A stretch of 64,000 nt of DNA from Comamonas kerstersii (lineage in GTDB: Bacteria > Pseudomonadota > Gammaproteobacteria > Burkholderiales > Burkholderiaceae_C): positions 248,001 to 312,000 of the forward strand of contig NZ_VZOT01000001.1 in the NCBI RefSeq assembly GCF_008801935.1, written 5' to 3'. Below, piece after piece: positions 25,466-34,473 of the stretch (position 1 is the stretch's first letter; each line of letters begins with the position of its first letter). The translations under genes were made by a program, and so were the position numbers. Below the pieces are notes generated by a model that was not told the origin of the DNA, did not search any database, and saw nothing but the letters and a program-made list of their open reading frames with translations.

Positions 25466-26191
25466 TTATTTGTCTTTTTTGTTTTCCACCGGATTGGCCA
25501 GCATCCAGTTGGACGGATAGGCACGCATGAATTCACGCGCTTTTTCCTGGCGCGCGGTGAGCCATGCGTCATACGTGCCTTCCCCCAGAATGGCGGGCAT
25601 GCGGCGCTCTGCCCCTTGCGGGCCATAGCGGCGCATCAGCGCATGGCTGTTGGCGTTGATGGTCAGCACGGCATAGCTCATCAGTTCAGCCCCGGTTTCG
25701 GGGTCTACCCAGCGGTCCCACACCCCGGCAACACCCATGGGCTGCCCATCCACACGTGCAATGCGCGTGGGAATGGCTTTGCCGGTGCGCATGTCATCCA
25801 CATAGAAAGCCTGCATGGGAATGATGCAGCGCTGCCCGGCCAGCCAGGCCTCACGGAAGGCCTGCGCCGTGCTCACGGTTTCATTGAGCGCCACCAGCAG
25901 CTTGGGGGCACGCAGCTTGGCATCCTTGGCAGATTTGACCCAGCTGGGCACAAAGCCCCATTGCGCGGGCACCCACTCGCGCGCTACACGCACCGTTTTT
26001 TTGCTGCTGCCTGCCGTGGCATCACTGGCGGGCACTTCTGCTGCTGCAGGCTCTGGCAGCACATGGCCACGGATAAAGCCCGACATGCGCCGCGCGCGCA
26101 TCAGGGGCTCTGCGGGCAGTTCTGCAGGAGCAACTTTGAAAAAGTCGTTCCACGTATCCAGCGTGGCCAGGTTTTCGTATTGAGTGGTCAT
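25466..26191 (-). CDS. SRAP (YedK/HMCES-like) protein lacking the catalytic residues
   Basis: A 241-residue SRAP-fold protein. Active SRAP proteins use Cys2, exposed as the N-terminus, to form a DNA-protein crosslink with abasic sites. The fold is clear: WGFVPSW (78-84), NETVSTAQAFREAW (103-116), RCIIPMQAFY (121-130), and RRMPAIL (196-202). The key residues are changed: Cys2 is Thr (MTTQY where relatives start MCxxY), the Asn of the NARAET block is Val100, the Glu of FYEW is Val131, and the His of the HDRMP motif is Glu195. It should therefore not crosslink as YedK does. The ATG is supported by AGGA eight bases upstream. Confidence 0.85.
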   Translation of the reverse strand: MTTQYENLATLDTWNDFFKVAPAELPAEPLMRARRMSGFIRGHVLPEPAAAEVPASDATAGSSKKTVRVAREWVPAQWGFVPSWVKSAKDAKLRAPKLLVALNETVSTAQAFREAWLAGQRCIIPMQAFYVDDMRTGKAIPTRIARVDGQPMGVAGVWDRWVDPETGAELMSYAVLTINANSHALMRRYGPQGAERRMPAILGEGTYDAWLTARQEKAREFMRAYPSNWMLANPVENKKDK

Positions 26192-26203
26192 GCCGCTTTC
26201 CTA

Positions 26204-26237
26204 TAAAAAATCCCCGCACCCAGAAGGTCACGGGGAT
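26204..26237 (-). terminator. Terminator of the RsmB-like gene
   Basis: Read on the minus strand, ATCCCCG and CGGGGAT form a 7-bp stem with a 14-base loop followed by TTTTTT. Confidence 0.8.
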
Positions 26238-26289
26238 CTTGGCTCAGTGCCGTCCGCACATCTGCGGTGTCAGCACGGATTGACTTGGC

Positions 26290-27561
26290 TTACTTGCGCT
26301 GCCACACAGCGGCAAAGAAACCATCGGTTTCATGCGCATGGGGCCACAGGCGTACATATTGCGTACCGGTTTCGCCACCGGCGCACAGAGCGGCGGCGTT
26401 TTCCACCTTGAGCTTGTCCAGCACTTCACCCGCATCCAGCGGCACAAAGTCAAAGTGCGCTTTCTGGAAGGCTTCGGCAATCAGTTCATTTTCTTCAGGC
26501 AGCACGGAGCAGGTGGCATAGACCAGACGGCCGCCAGACTTCACCATGCGCGCGGCGCTGGTCAGGATGGACAGCTGCTTTTCCGTCAGCTCGGCCACGG
26601 CTTTTTCGTCCTGACGCCACTTCAGGTCAGGGTTTCGGCGCAGGGTACCCAGGCCGGAGCAAGGCGCATCGACCAGCACGCGGTCAATCTTGCCTGCCAG
26701 GCGCTTGACGCGCTCATCACGCTCGTGTGCCAGCGCTGCGGGGTGCACGTTCGACAGGCCGCTGCGTGCCAGGCGGGGCTTGAGCGCTTCCAGGCGGTGA
26801 GCGGACACGTCAAACGCATACAGGCGGCCGGTGTTGCGCATCTGGGCCCCAATGGCCAGCGTCTTGCCACCGGCACCGGCGCAAAAGTCCACGACCATCT
26901 CACCGCGCTTGGCGTCCAGCAGCAGGGCCAGCAGCTGCGAGCCTTCGTCCTGCACTTCAATGCGGCCTTCCTTGAAGGCTTCAAGCTTGGTCAACGCAGG
27001 CTTGTCCTGCACACGCAGACCCCAGGGGGAGAAAGGCGTGGCTTCGGCCTTGATGCCTTCCTTAGCCAGTTCTTTTTGCACGGCGTCGCGCTTGGCGTTC
27101 AGCGCGTTCACGCGCAGGTCCAGCGGCGCGGGCTCGAGCATGCTGGCGGCCAGTGCGTCGAACTGATCGCCCACCTGGGCCTGCAGCTTGTCGGCCATCC
27201 ACTGGGGCAGGTTGTGGCGATGCTGGGGGAGCAGCTCTTCGGGCTTGACCGCGTCGCAGTCCTTGAGCCACTTGGCTTCCTGATCGCTCAGCGCAGCCTG
27301 CAAAAAGTTGCGGGGCGCGTGAAAGCCCAGAATGGCCAGACGGCGCTCCTTGGGGCCGGAGCCGGAGCGGGCCAGTGCTTCAAACAGGGTTTTCTTGCGC
27401 AGCACCGTATAGACGGTCTCCGCCAGCGTGGCACGTTCGCGGGGGCCAAGGTTACGGTGGTCGCGGAAATAGCGAGACACCACGGCGTCTGCCGGGTGCT
27501 GGAATTGGAGGGTCAGCTTGACCAGTTCGGCGCAAGCGTCGAGAAGGGCTTTGGGATGCAT
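26290..27561 (-). CDS. RsmB/NOL1/NSUN family RNA cytosine-C5 methyltransferase
   Basis: A 423-residue SAM-dependent m5C RNA methyltransferase. The N-terminal NusB-like part is followed by a Rossmann core with the SAM loop VVDFCAGAGGKTL near residue 240, DAPCSGLGTLRRNPDLKW near 318, and LVYATCSVLPEENE near 368. Both catalytic cysteines (in APCSG and ATCSV) are present. E. coli RsmB methylates 16S rRNA C967; the length here is close to it. Whether this is RsmB itself or a paralogue cannot be decided without the rest of the genome, since no fmt/rsmB cluster is present. Confidence 0.9.
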   Translation of the reverse strand: MHPKALLDACAELVKLTLQFQHPADAVVSRYFRDHRNLGPRERATLAETVYTVLRKKTLFEALARSGSGPKERRLAILGFHAPRNFLQAALSDQEAKWLKDCDAVKPEELLPQHRHNLPQWMADKLQAQVGDQFDALAASMLEPAPLDLRVNALNAKRDAVQKELAKEGIKAEATPFSPWGLRVQDKPALTKLEAFKEGRIEVQDEGSQLLALLLDAKRGEMVVDFCAGAGGKTLAIGAQMRNTGRLYAFDVSAHRLEALKPRLARSGLSNVHPAALAHERDERVKRLAGKIDRVLVDAPCSGLGTLRRNPDLKWRQDEKAVAELTEKQLSILTSAARMVKSGGRLVYATCSVLPEENELIAEAFQKAHFDFVPLDAGEVLDKLKVENAAALCAGGETGTQYVRLWPHAHETDGFFAAVWQRK

Positions 27562-27629
27562 AGCCCCTATTGTCCCACTGCTGCCAAATCCCGGTACGGC
27601 GCTGGATGCTGCACCTCTCTTATAAACAT

Positions 27630-27705
27630 AGCTGCCAGCGCTTGTATTTGCTTGTTTTTGAATGGTTTTCTATGTAAAACCCTTTTTACACAAGCGCTAG
27701 AAGCT
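27630..27705. repeat. 76-bp imperfect palindrome, copy 3
   Basis: The arms AGCTGCCAGCGCTTGT and ACAAGCGCTAGAAGCT pair at 14 of 16 positions, and pairing extends into flanking ATA/TAT. It lies between divergent genes, where promoters are expected. Confidence 0.85.
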
Positions 27706-27724
27706 ATTAATTTGAAAGCACTCT

Positions 27725-27982
27725 ATGTCTGACGCCCATTTGCCGCCCCTGATCGTCACCCCGCCCGGCCTGTACCGCCACTACAAAGGCAATCTGTACC
27801 AGGTGATGGACACCGTGCGCCACAGCGAAACACTGGAGCCCATGACGCTGTACCGCGCCCTGTACGGCGAGCGAGGCCTGTGGGTGCGCCCAGCCGCCAT
27901 GTTCAATGAAACCGTGGTGATTGACGGTGTAGAACAGCCCCGCTTTGCGCGCTGCGCCGACAGTGACGCAGCTACAGCTTGA
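27725..27982 (+). CDS. DUF1653 domain protein
   Basis: An 85-residue cytoplasmic protein made almost entirely of a DUF1653 domain: GLYRHYKGNLYQVMDTVRHSET, then MTLYRALYGERGLWVRP and MFNETV. The family has an SH3-like fold and unknown function. The ATG follows 19 bases after a palindromic repeat. Confidence 0.85.
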   Translation: MSDAHLPPLIVTPPGLYRHYKGNLYQVMDTVRHSETLEPMTLYRALYGERGLWVRPAAMFNETVVIDGVEQPRFARCADSDAATA

Positions 27983-28050
27983 TACCATGCCAGCCACGGC
28001 TGCCCGCTTGGCAGCTGGTTTGCCCATCTTCTGACTGAACAGGATTTCTT

Positions 28051-28233
28051 ATGCTGCGCCCCACGCTTGTGCTTGCCCTGCCCCTGACGCTGCTGCTGGC
28101 AGCCTGCACTGCCCACGAAAAACAGGTGATCAAGGAGCTGGAAGACATGCCAGGCATCACCTGCACCACCAATGCCAAGGACCAGACGCACTGTGGGCCG
28201 GACAGCCTGTCCGTCACGGCTGACCCGCAGTAA
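28051..28233 (+). CDS. Small lipoprotein
   Basis: A 60-residue protein with a lipoprotein signal peptide (LALPLTLLLAAC, Cys19). The mature part is about 42 residues with two cysteines (ITCTTN, THCGP). AGGA lies seven bases before the ATG. I recognise no family. It ends 34 bases before the PaiB-like gene. Confidence 0.65.
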   Translation: MLRPTLVLALPLTLLLAACTAHEKQVIKELEDMPGITCTTNAKDQTHCGPDSLSVTADPQ

Positions 28234-28267
28234 CAGCTTGCGGCATGGCACTTGCTTGACTGCCCGC

Positions 28268-28906
28268 ATGTACCTGCCACCCCACTTTGCCGCCAGCCAT
28301 ACCGATGCTCTTGCACTGATACGCCAGTACCCGCTGGGTGCGCTGGTGCATCTGCACAGCGGCGGGCTGGATGCCAACCACATTCCCTGGGAACTGGAAA
28401 TGCCCGAAGGCGGCCCCGCACGCCTGATCGGCCATGTGGCACGTGCCAATCCGCTGTGCACCCAGCTGCACGATGGCGCGGCGGTGCTGGTGATCTTTCA
28501 GGCAGAGCAGGCCTATGTCTCACCCAACTGGTATCCGAGCAAACACACTACGCATCGGCAGGTGCCCACCTGGAACTACCGCGTGGTGCATGTGCACGGC
28601 ACGGTGTGCCTGCACGATGACCGCAAGTGGGTGCTCGGCGCCGTTGGCAAGCTCACGCGCACGCACGAAGCTCACGCCCAGTCTGCCCTGCCCCAGGCTG
28701 CAGGCCCGTGGAAGATCAAGGATGCACCGCCGGATTATCTGGACGCCATGCTGGCCCACATCGTCGGCATCGAGGTCGTGATCGAGCGCATCGAGGCCAA
28801 GTTCAAGCTCAGCCAGAACCGCAGCGCCGAAGACCGCAGCAGTGCAGCCGAGACCGTCAGCGCTGCTGGCACGCCCCTGCTGGGCGATGCCATGCGCCCG
28901 GATTAA
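28268..28906 (+). CDS. PaiB-family FMN-binding protein
   Basis: A 212-residue protein of the PaiB family (FMN-binding split-barrel fold). Bacillus PaiB acts in negative control of sporulation and protease genes, but most relatives are uncharacterised. Family blocks include MYLPPHFAASHTDALALIRQYPLG at the start, DANHIPWEL, HVARANP, YVSPNWYPSK, VPTWNYRVVHVHG, and WKIKDAPPDYLDAMLAHIVGIE. The ATG at 28268 gives the conserved N-terminus. It converges on purN with a gap of only seven bases. Confidence 0.9.
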   Translation: MYLPPHFAASHTDALALIRQYPLGALVHLHSGGLDANHIPWELEMPEGGPARLIGHVARANPLCTQLHDGAAVLVIFQAEQAYVSPNWYPSKHTTHRQVPTWNYRVVHVHGTVCLHDDRKWVLGAVGKLTRTHEAHAQSALPQAAGPWKIKDAPPDYLDAMLAHIVGIEVVIERIEAKFKLSQNRSAEDRSSAAETVSAAGTPLLGDAMRPD

Positions 28907-28913
28907 GACCGCC

Positions 28914-29495
28914 TCAGTGCTTTTCCAGCCACGCGGCAATGGCGCGTGCATAAATGATGTGCTCCTGCGTGAGCACGCGTGCGGCCAGCGTATCGGCCGT
29001 ATCGTCCGGCAGCACAGGCACCACAGCCTGGTCCAGAATCGGGCCGACGTCCAGCTCCGCCGTCACCTCATGCACGGTGCAGCCCGCAAACTTGCAGCCC
29101 GCCTCAATCGCACGCTGGTGGGTATGCAGGCCAGTGAATGCAGGCAACAGCGAAGGGTGAATATTCACCATGCGGCCTGCGTAATGCTGCACAAAGCCGG
29201 AGGTGAGAATGCGCATGAAACCGGCCAGCACCACCAGTGCGGGCTCGTAGCGGTCAATGACCTCGGCCAGCTGGGCGTCGAAGGCCTCACGGCTGTCGAA
29301 CTGCTTGTGGTCCAGCACTTCGGTGGCAATGCCATGTTCCTTGGCAAACACCAGCCCCTTGGCATCAGCCTTGTTGCTGATCACAGCGGCCACACGGGCA
29401 CCATAGCGCTGCTGCCAGTTTTCCTGCTGGGCTGTTTTCACAATGGCTGCCATGTTCGAGCCGCCGCCTGAGATCAAAATCACGATGTTTTTCAT
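28914..29495 (-). CDS. purN: Phosphoribosylglycinamide formyltransferase
   Basis: A 193-residue GAR transformylase, which transfers formyl from 10-formyl-THF to glycinamide ribonucleotide in purine synthesis. Substrate-binding [11 protein letters not shown] is at residues 8-18. The catalytic block is [16 protein letters not shown], with Asn and His in place, followed by [17 protein letters not shown], which holds the catalytic Asp. Its start codon is only 21 bases from that of divergent yceH, so the promoters of both must lie inside the opposite coding regions or overlap completely. Confidence 0.95.
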   Translation of the reverse strand: MKNIVILISGGGSNMAAIVKTAQQENWQQRYGARVAAVISNKADAKGLVFAKEHGIATEVLDHKQFDSREAFDAQLAEVIDRYEPALVVLAGFMRILTSGFVQHYAGRMVNIHPSLLPAFTGLHTHQRAIEAGCKFAGCTVHEVTAELDVGPILDQAVVPVLPDDTADTLAARVLTQEHIIYARAIAAWLEKH

Positions 29496-29516
29496 TGCCC
29501 CGCGATTATCCCTGCC

Positions 29517-30164
29517 ATGACCATTGACCTCCACAAACACCCGCTGTCCCCGACCGAAGCACGCGTGCTTGCCACGCTCATGGAAAAAGCCCGTACCGTG
29601 CCGGACAGCTACCCCATGACACTCAACAGTCTGGCCAGCGGCTGCAACCAGAAGACCAGCCGCGACCCGGTGATGAGCCTCAGTGAGGCCGAGATCCTCA
29701 GCGCGCTGGACAGCCTGCGCGAGCGCTCCCTTGTGATGGAAGTGAGCGGTCAACGTGCCATGCGCTGGGAGCACAACTTTGAGCGCGTCTTTGGCGTGCC
29801 CAGCCAGGCCAGCGCCCTGCTGGGCCTGCTGATGCTGCGCGGCCCGCAGACGGCGGCTGAGCTGCGCACCAATGCCGAGCGCTGGCACAAATTTGCCGAC
29901 ACCGGCTCGGTGGAAGCCTTTCTGGACGAGCTGCAATCGCGCAGCGAAGAAAAAGGTGGCCCGCTGGTGCAGCTGCTGCCCAAGGCACCGGGCGCACGCG
30001 AGGCACGCTGGGCGCAACTGCTGTGCGGTGCGCCTTCCGTACCTGCTGTGGCAGCCAGCGCCCCGGCCAATGCCGATCAGGACGCACGCATGGCCGAGCT
30101 GGAAGCCCGCGTGCAGGCACTGGAAGCCCAGGTGCAGCAGCTGCTGGATGCCATGAACAACTGA
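29517..30164 (+). CDS. YceH family protein (DUF480)
   Basis: A 215-residue YceH-like protein with two winged-helix-like halves. The N-terminal block [20 protein letters not shown], then [26 protein letters not shown], and [19 protein letters not shown] are diagnostic. The C-terminus (from about residue 185) is a short coiled coil ([20 protein letters not shown]). The function is unknown. It is divergent from purN with 21 bases between starts. Confidence 0.9.
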   Translation: MTIDLHKHPLSPTEARVLATLMEKARTVPDSYPMTLNSLASGCNQKTSRDPVMSLSEAEILSALDSLRERSLVMEVSGQRAMRWEHNFERVFGVPSQASALLGLLMLRGPQTAAELRTNAERWHKFADTGSVEAFLDELQSRSEEKGGPLVQLLPKAPGAREARWAQLLCGAPSVPAVAASAPANADQDARMAELEARVQALEAQVQQLLDAMNN

Positions 30165-30288
30165 CGCACATCAGGCACCTAGGCGACAGTTGCTCCGCAT
30201 TCCCCCTGTGGCGTATCAGGCCGCAGGGGCGCAAGCTCTCAGAGGCAGCCGGATATCAGCGCCGGCACGCCATCAAGAGGAGCAACGC

Positions 30289-31470
30289 ATGGATTTGGCA
30301 TTTACGCCCGAAGAACAGGCCTTCCGCGAAGAAGTACGCGCCTGGATCAATGCCCATCTGGACCAGACACTGGCGCACAAGGTGCGCAGTGGCCTGCGCC
30401 TGAGCCGCGAAGACCTGCAAGGCTGGGCCAAGACCCTGGGCAAACAAGGCTGGCTGGCCCATGGCTGGCCCAAGGAGTTTGGCGGCCCCGGCTGGAATGC
30501 GGTGCAAAAGCACCTGTTTGCCGAAGAACTGGCCAAAGCCGGTGCCCCTGGCATCGTGCCCTTTGGCCCGGTGATGGTGGCCCCCGTCATCATGGCCTAT
30601 GGCACGCCCGAGCAGCAGCAACGCTTTCTGCCCGGCATTGCCAGCGGTGAAGTCTGGTGGAGCCAGGGCTATTCCGAGCCCGGCTCCGGCTCGGACCTGG
30701 CCAGCCTCAAGACCCGCGCCGAGCGCCAGGGCGACCACTACATCGTCAACGGCCAGAAAACCTGGACCACGCTCGGTCAGTACGGCGACTGGATCTTCTG
30801 CCTGGTGCGCACCAGCACCGAAGGCAAGCCGCAGACCGGCATCAGCTTTTTGCTGATTGACATGCAAAGCCCCGGTGTGACCGTGCGCCCCATCAAGCTG
30901 CTGGATGGCGAGCACGAGGTCAACGAGGTGTTTTTTGACAACGTCAAAGTACCTGCCGACCAGCTCATTGGCGAAGAAAACAAGGGCTGGACCTACGCCA
31001 AGCACCTGCTGGCCCACGAGCGCACCAATATTGCCGACGTCAACCGCAGCAAGCGCGAGCTGGAGCATCTCAAGCGCATTGCCAAGCAGGAAGGCGTGTG
31101 GGAGGACAGCCGCTTCCGTGACCAGATTGCCCTGCTGGAAGTGGACATCATTGCGCTGGAAATGCTGGTGCTGCGCGTGCTCTCGGCCGAGAAAAGCGGC
31201 AAGAACCCGCTGGACATTGCAGGCCTGCTCAAGATCAAGGGCAGCGAAATCCAGCAGCGCTACACCGAACTCATGATGCTGGCCGCAGGCCCCTACAGCC
31301 TGCCCTTGATCGAGGAAGCGCTCTACCCCGGCTGGCAGGGCGATTTCCCCGGTGGCATCGTCGGCAATGCGCCGCTGGCGGGGGCCTACTTCAACTTCCG
31401 CAAGACCACGATTTACGGTGGCTCCAACGAAGTGCAACGCAACATCGTCGCGCAGACGCTGCTGGGCTGA
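30289..31470 (+). CDS. Acyl-CoA dehydrogenase, large subunit (PimC-like)
   Basis: A 393-residue FAD-dependent acyl-CoA dehydrogenase that oxidises an acyl-CoA to the 2-enoyl-CoA. The FAD/substrate motifs are WWSQGYSEPGSGSDLASLKTRA and QKTWTTLGQYGDW. The C-terminal helical domain has AHERTNIADVNRSKRE, and the usual end is TIYGGSNEVQRNIVAQTLLG. AGAGGAG (30276-30282) fixes the ATG. The second subunit follows 15 bases later. Such two-gene sets resemble pimC-pimD of pimeloyl-CoA (dicarboxylate) breakdown, but the substrate here is an inference. Confidence 0.9.
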   Translation: MDLAFTPEEQAFREEVRAWINAHLDQTLAHKVRSGLRLSREDLQGWAKTLGKQGWLAHGWPKEFGGPGWNAVQKHLFAEELAKAGAPGIVPFGPVMVAPVIMAYGTPEQQQRFLPGIASGEVWWSQGYSEPGSGSDLASLKTRAERQGDHYIVNGQKTWTTLGQYGDWIFCLVRTSTEGKPQTGISFLLIDMQSPGVTVRPIKLLDGEHEVNEVFFDNVKVPADQLIGEENKGWTYAKHLLAHERTNIADVNRSKRELEHLKRIAKQEGVWEDSRFRDQIALLEVDIIALEMLVLRVLSAEKSGKNPLDIAGLLKIKGSEIQQRYTELMMLAAGPYSLPLIEEALYPGWQGDFPGGIVGNAPLAGAYFNFRKTTIYGGSNEVQRNIVAQTLLG

Positions 31471-31485
31471 GAAGGAGATACAGCA

Positions 31486-32604
31486 ATGGATTTCGATTTT
31501 TCCGATGACCAGCAGCAGCTGCGCGAAGCCGCACGCCGCTGGGTAGAAAAAGCCTATACCTTTGAACACCGCCGCGCTGCCGTACAGGCGGGGGGCTTTC
31601 AGCGCGAGAGCTGGAACGCCCTGGCCGAACTGGGCCTGACCGCACTGAACGTGCCGGAAGCCCATGGCGGCATGGGCATGGGCGCCGTAGAAGCCATGGT
31701 GGTCATGGAGGAAATGGGCCGTGGCATGGTGCTGGAGCCGCTGGCGCAAAGTTTTCTGGCCGCACGCGTCATCAGCCAGTTCGGCAGCGAAGCCGTCCAG
31801 GCCGCATGGCTGCCGCGTATTGCCAGTGGCGAAGCGCTGGCCGTGCTCGCACATCAGGAGCGCCGAGCGCGCTACAGACTGGACATTTGTGAGTCTAAAG
31901 CCTCTCAAACGCCCGATGGTTATGCACTGACCGCTCAGAAAAGCATAGTACCTGCGGGCGATCAGGCCGATGCCTATCTCGTTCCCGCACAGCTGGATGG
32001 CCAGATCGCCCTGTTCCTGGTCGAGCGCAGCGCGCCCGGTGTCAGCGCCCGTGGCTATGGCACACAGGACGGCAGCCGCGCCGCTGAGGTGGAAACCGAT
32101 GGCAGCCCCGCCACGCTGATCACCACCGAAGGGCTGGCGGCGCTGGAGCTGGCGGTGGATGTGGGCAGCGCCGCCGTCTGCGCCGAGGCCGTGGGCGTGA
32201 TGGAAGAAGTGCTGCGCATCACGGCCGACTACCTCAACCAGCGCAAGCAGTTTGGCGTGCCAATTGCCAGCTTCCAGGCCCTGCGCCACCGTCTGGCCGA
32301 CATGAAAATGCAGCTGGAGCTGGCCCGTTCCATGAGCTACTACGCCAGCCTGATGCTGGAGACCCCTGCCGAGCAGCGCCGCCGTGCCATGGCCCGTGCC
32401 CGTGTGCAGCTGGGCCAGTCGATGCGCTATGTGGGCCAGCAGGCCGTGCAGCTGCATGGCGGTATTGGGGTGACGGACGAGTACATCGTCAGCCACCAGT
32501 TCAAAAAGCTCACGCAACTGGAAATGACCTACGGCGACACCCTGCACCACCTCGGCGAAGTGTCTGCCCGCATGCTGGAGACTGCAGGCGTAGGCGAAGC
32601 CTGA
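31486..32604 (+). CDS. Acyl-CoA dehydrogenase, small subunit (PimD-like)
   Basis: A 372-residue partner subunit with the acyl-CoA dehydrogenase fold: MDFDFSDDQQQLREA at the start, QRKQFGVPIASFQALRHRLADM, and LHGGIGVTDEYIVSHQFKKL near the end. GAAGGAG lies before the ATG. In the middle (about 31874-31955) the DNA uses rare codons (AGA, TGT, TCT, ATA) and encodes a region that matches relatives poorly, in contrast to the flanks. Together with the upstream gene it probably forms a heteromeric dehydrogenase. Confidence 0.88.
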   Translation: MDFDFSDDQQQLREAARRWVEKAYTFEHRRAAVQAGGFQRESWNALAELGLTALNVPEAHGGMGMGAVEAMVVMEEMGRGMVLEPLAQSFLAARVISQFGSEAVQAAWLPRIASGEALAVLAHQERRARYRLDICESKASQTPDGYALTAQKSIVPAGDQADAYLVPAQLDGQIALFLVERSAPGVSARGYGTQDGSRAAEVETDGSPATLITTEGLAALELAVDVGSAAVCAEAVGVMEEVLRITADYLNQRKQFGVPIASFQALRHRLADMKMQLELARSMSYYASLMLETPAEQRRRAMARARVQLGQSMRYVGQQAVQLHGGIGVTDEYIVSHQFKKLTQLEMTYGDTLHHLGEVSARMLETAGVGEA

Positions 32605-32645
32605 GCAGCCACAGCACGTACCAGCGCACAGAACGCAGAAAGCAC

Positions 32646-32674
32646 AAAGGCCACCTCGCGGTGGCCTTTGTTTT
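32646..32674. terminator. Bidirectional terminator
   Basis: AAAGGCCACC (32646-32655) and GGTGGCCTTT (32660-32669) form a 10-bp stem, loop TCGC, with a T-rich stretch after it and A residues before it. It serves the dehydrogenase genes and probably the convergent bestrophin gene. Confidence 0.88.
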
Positions 32675-32700
32675 AGGGTGCACCCCATGCTGGGCGCGGC

Positions 32701-33648
32701 TCAGGTCAGACGGCTGTCTACCGGCTGCATGGGCGGAGAAATGTCTGTGTCGCCCAGCAGGTGCAAGGCATTGCGCTCCATGGTGCGGCACATGGCGTCC
32801 AGCGGCAGGTCGTTGTTGTCCGTGCCAAAAGGCTCTTCCAGCTCGTCACCCAGCGCATCCAGCCCAAAGAAGGTATAGGCCACGATGCCGACCACAAACG
32901 GGGTCATAAAGCCGGTCACATCCACCAGGCCAAAGGGCAGCAGGAAACAGTACAGATGCGCCGTGCGGTGCAGCAGCAAGGTGTAGGAAAACGGAATGGG
33001 CGTGTAGCGCAGGCGCTCGCAGGAGGCGGCAGCAAAGGTGATGAAAGTCAACGTCTCATCCATCTTGTTGTAGCTGATGGAGTCAATCTGGCCGTCACGT
33101 ACGCACTGCGCCAGGTCGTTGGCATTGGCCTGGATGATGGCGTCCCCCCGGTAATCCATGGGCAGGTTGCGCACCTTGTCCCAGTCGTCCCGGGTCAGCC
33201 AGCGCTCCACAGCGCGGTCGTCCATGTGGTGGCGCAGCTGGGCACGCAGCGCATGGGCATGGGCCAGTGCGCGGTGGATCACGCGCACGCGCACATCACC
33301 TTCGCGGTTGTTGGGGTCAAGCGGCTGGTCCAGCCGAATCAGGCTCAGGCACTGGCGCGCCAGCACGCGCACGCGGATGTTGATGTCACCCCAGAGCTTG
33401 CGCCCTTCCCAATAGCGGTCATAGGCGGTGTTGTTGCGAAAGCCCAGAAAAATGGCCAGCGGCAGACCAATCAGCGAAAAGGGAATGGTGGTGACGGTGA
33501 TCTTGATATCGAAGAGATAACCGTGAGCCAGCGTGACCAGCACGGCCAGCAGGATGTTCAGGCTCAGTTTCCAGCGGATGCGCTGTAGCACAGACCCTCT
33601 CAGAATGAGAAACAGGGTCAGCCCAGAAGGGCGCTCGTGCACGATCAT
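32701..33648 (-). CDS. Bestrophin family channel
   Basis: A 315-residue integral membrane protein of the bacterial bestrophin family, pentameric anion (in some cases cation) channels. Family blocks are MIVHERPSGLTLFLILRGS, SLIGLPLAIFLGFRNNTAYDRYWEGRKLWG, and YTFFGLDALGDELEEPFGTDNNDLPLD, the last near the C-terminus. Four main membrane segments can be drawn at about residues 28-46, 55-72, 226-244 and 248-266. The ion selectivity cannot be read from sequence. Confidence 0.9.
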   Translation of the reverse strand: MIVHERPSGLTLFLILRGSVLQRIRWKLSLNILLAVLVTLAHGYLFDIKITVTTIPFSLIGLPLAIFLGFRNNTAYDRYWEGRKLWGDINIRVRVLARQCLSLIRLDQPLDPNNREGDVRVRVIHRALAHAHALRAQLRHHMDDRAVERWLTRDDWDKVRNLPMDYRGDAIIQANANDLAQCVRDGQIDSISYNKMDETLTFITFAAASCERLRYTPIPFSYTLLLHRTAHLYCFLLPFGLVDVTGFMTPFVVGIVAYTFFGLDALGDELEEPFGTDNNDLPLDAMCRTMERNALHLLGDTDISPPMQPVDSRLT

Positions 33649-33701
33649 GGTGTAGCTTGGCGGAAGAAAACCGGCGATTTCACCATGCGCCCTACCCCAT
33701 T

Positions 33702-34313
33702 TCAGGCATTACTGAAATTTTCAAACTCGGGCGCATGGTCTTTGTCAAGCACCAGGTCCTGCGCCAGACGCGATGTCTTGGGCACGTGCATGCGCAGGAA
33801 CTCCATCTGGTCAGCAAGAATGCGGCGATTGCGCAGGATGAAGTCTTCCCAGATGCTGGGAACGTAAGGCGCATACAGCAGCGGCATGCGTGCCTGCTCA
33901 GGGGTGCGGGGACCTTTGCGGTGGTTGCAGGAGCGGCAGGCCGTGACCAGATTCATCCAGGACGTCTGCCCCTTCTGGCACAGCGGAATGATGTGCTCGC
34001 GCGTGAGCTCGTCTGCATGAAACACCTTGCCGCAGTAAGCGCAGACATTGCGGTCACGCGCAAACAGCTTGGTATTGCTCAGACCCGGCTCCATCTCGTG
34101 CGGGTTGATGCGTGGCACGCCGCGTGTGCCAATGATGCTGTGCACCTCGATGCTGGACTGCAGGCCAGTGCGCGCGTTGTGCCCCCCGCGAAATACGGCG
34201 ATGGTGGAACCCATGGTCCAGCGAACATCGTCCGCAGCGTAGTGCAGCACCGCTTCTTCCAGGGTGATCCAGGACTGTGGCAAACCGTGGGCGGACAGCT
34301 TCAAGACTCTCAC
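33702..34313 (-). CDS. HNH endonuclease family protein
   Basis: A 203-residue protein with a McrA/Cas9-type HNH zinc fold in its second half: CAYCGKVFHADELTREHIIP, then NLVTACRSCNHRKG. The two CxxC pairs and His of HIIP are intact. The first 75 residues (VLKLSAHGLPQSWITLEEAVLHYA) match a widely conserved genomic HNH family that is found outside mobile elements and has no proven role. The GTG at 34313 is chosen because AAGGAGG lies seven bases upstream. The frame stays open to 34427 but without homology. Confidence 0.88.
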   Translation of the reverse strand: MRVLKLSAHGLPQSWITLEEAVLHYAADDVRWTMGSTIAVFRGGHNARTGLQSSIEVHSIIGTRGVPRINPHEMEPGLSNTKLFARDRNVCAYCGKVFHADELTREHIIPLCQKGQTSWMNLVTACRSCNHRKGPRTPEQARMPLLYAPYVPSIWEDFILRNRRILADQMEFLRMHVPKTSRLAQDLVLDKDHAPEFENFSNA

Positions 34314-34473
34314 GTTCAGGCCTCCTTGCACAAGCAGAGGATGGCTGCACCTCAGACCAGAGCCGGGCTTGGCGCGCCATGCATCTGCATCACAATATAC
34401 TTGCTTTCGGTGACAAACTGCCACCACGATTTATTTCTGTGGGCTTTCAAGCTATAAAAACCAAAGCAATCAA

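Noticed and set aside
30256-32688. 810-codon minus-strand frame over the two acyl-CoA dehydrogenase genes
   Set aside because: Antisense shadow, no recognisable domain, and both plus-strand proteins are well supported.
34314-34473. FMN riboswitch upstream of ribF
   Set aside because: No conserved RFN-element blocks could be found; the interval is short.
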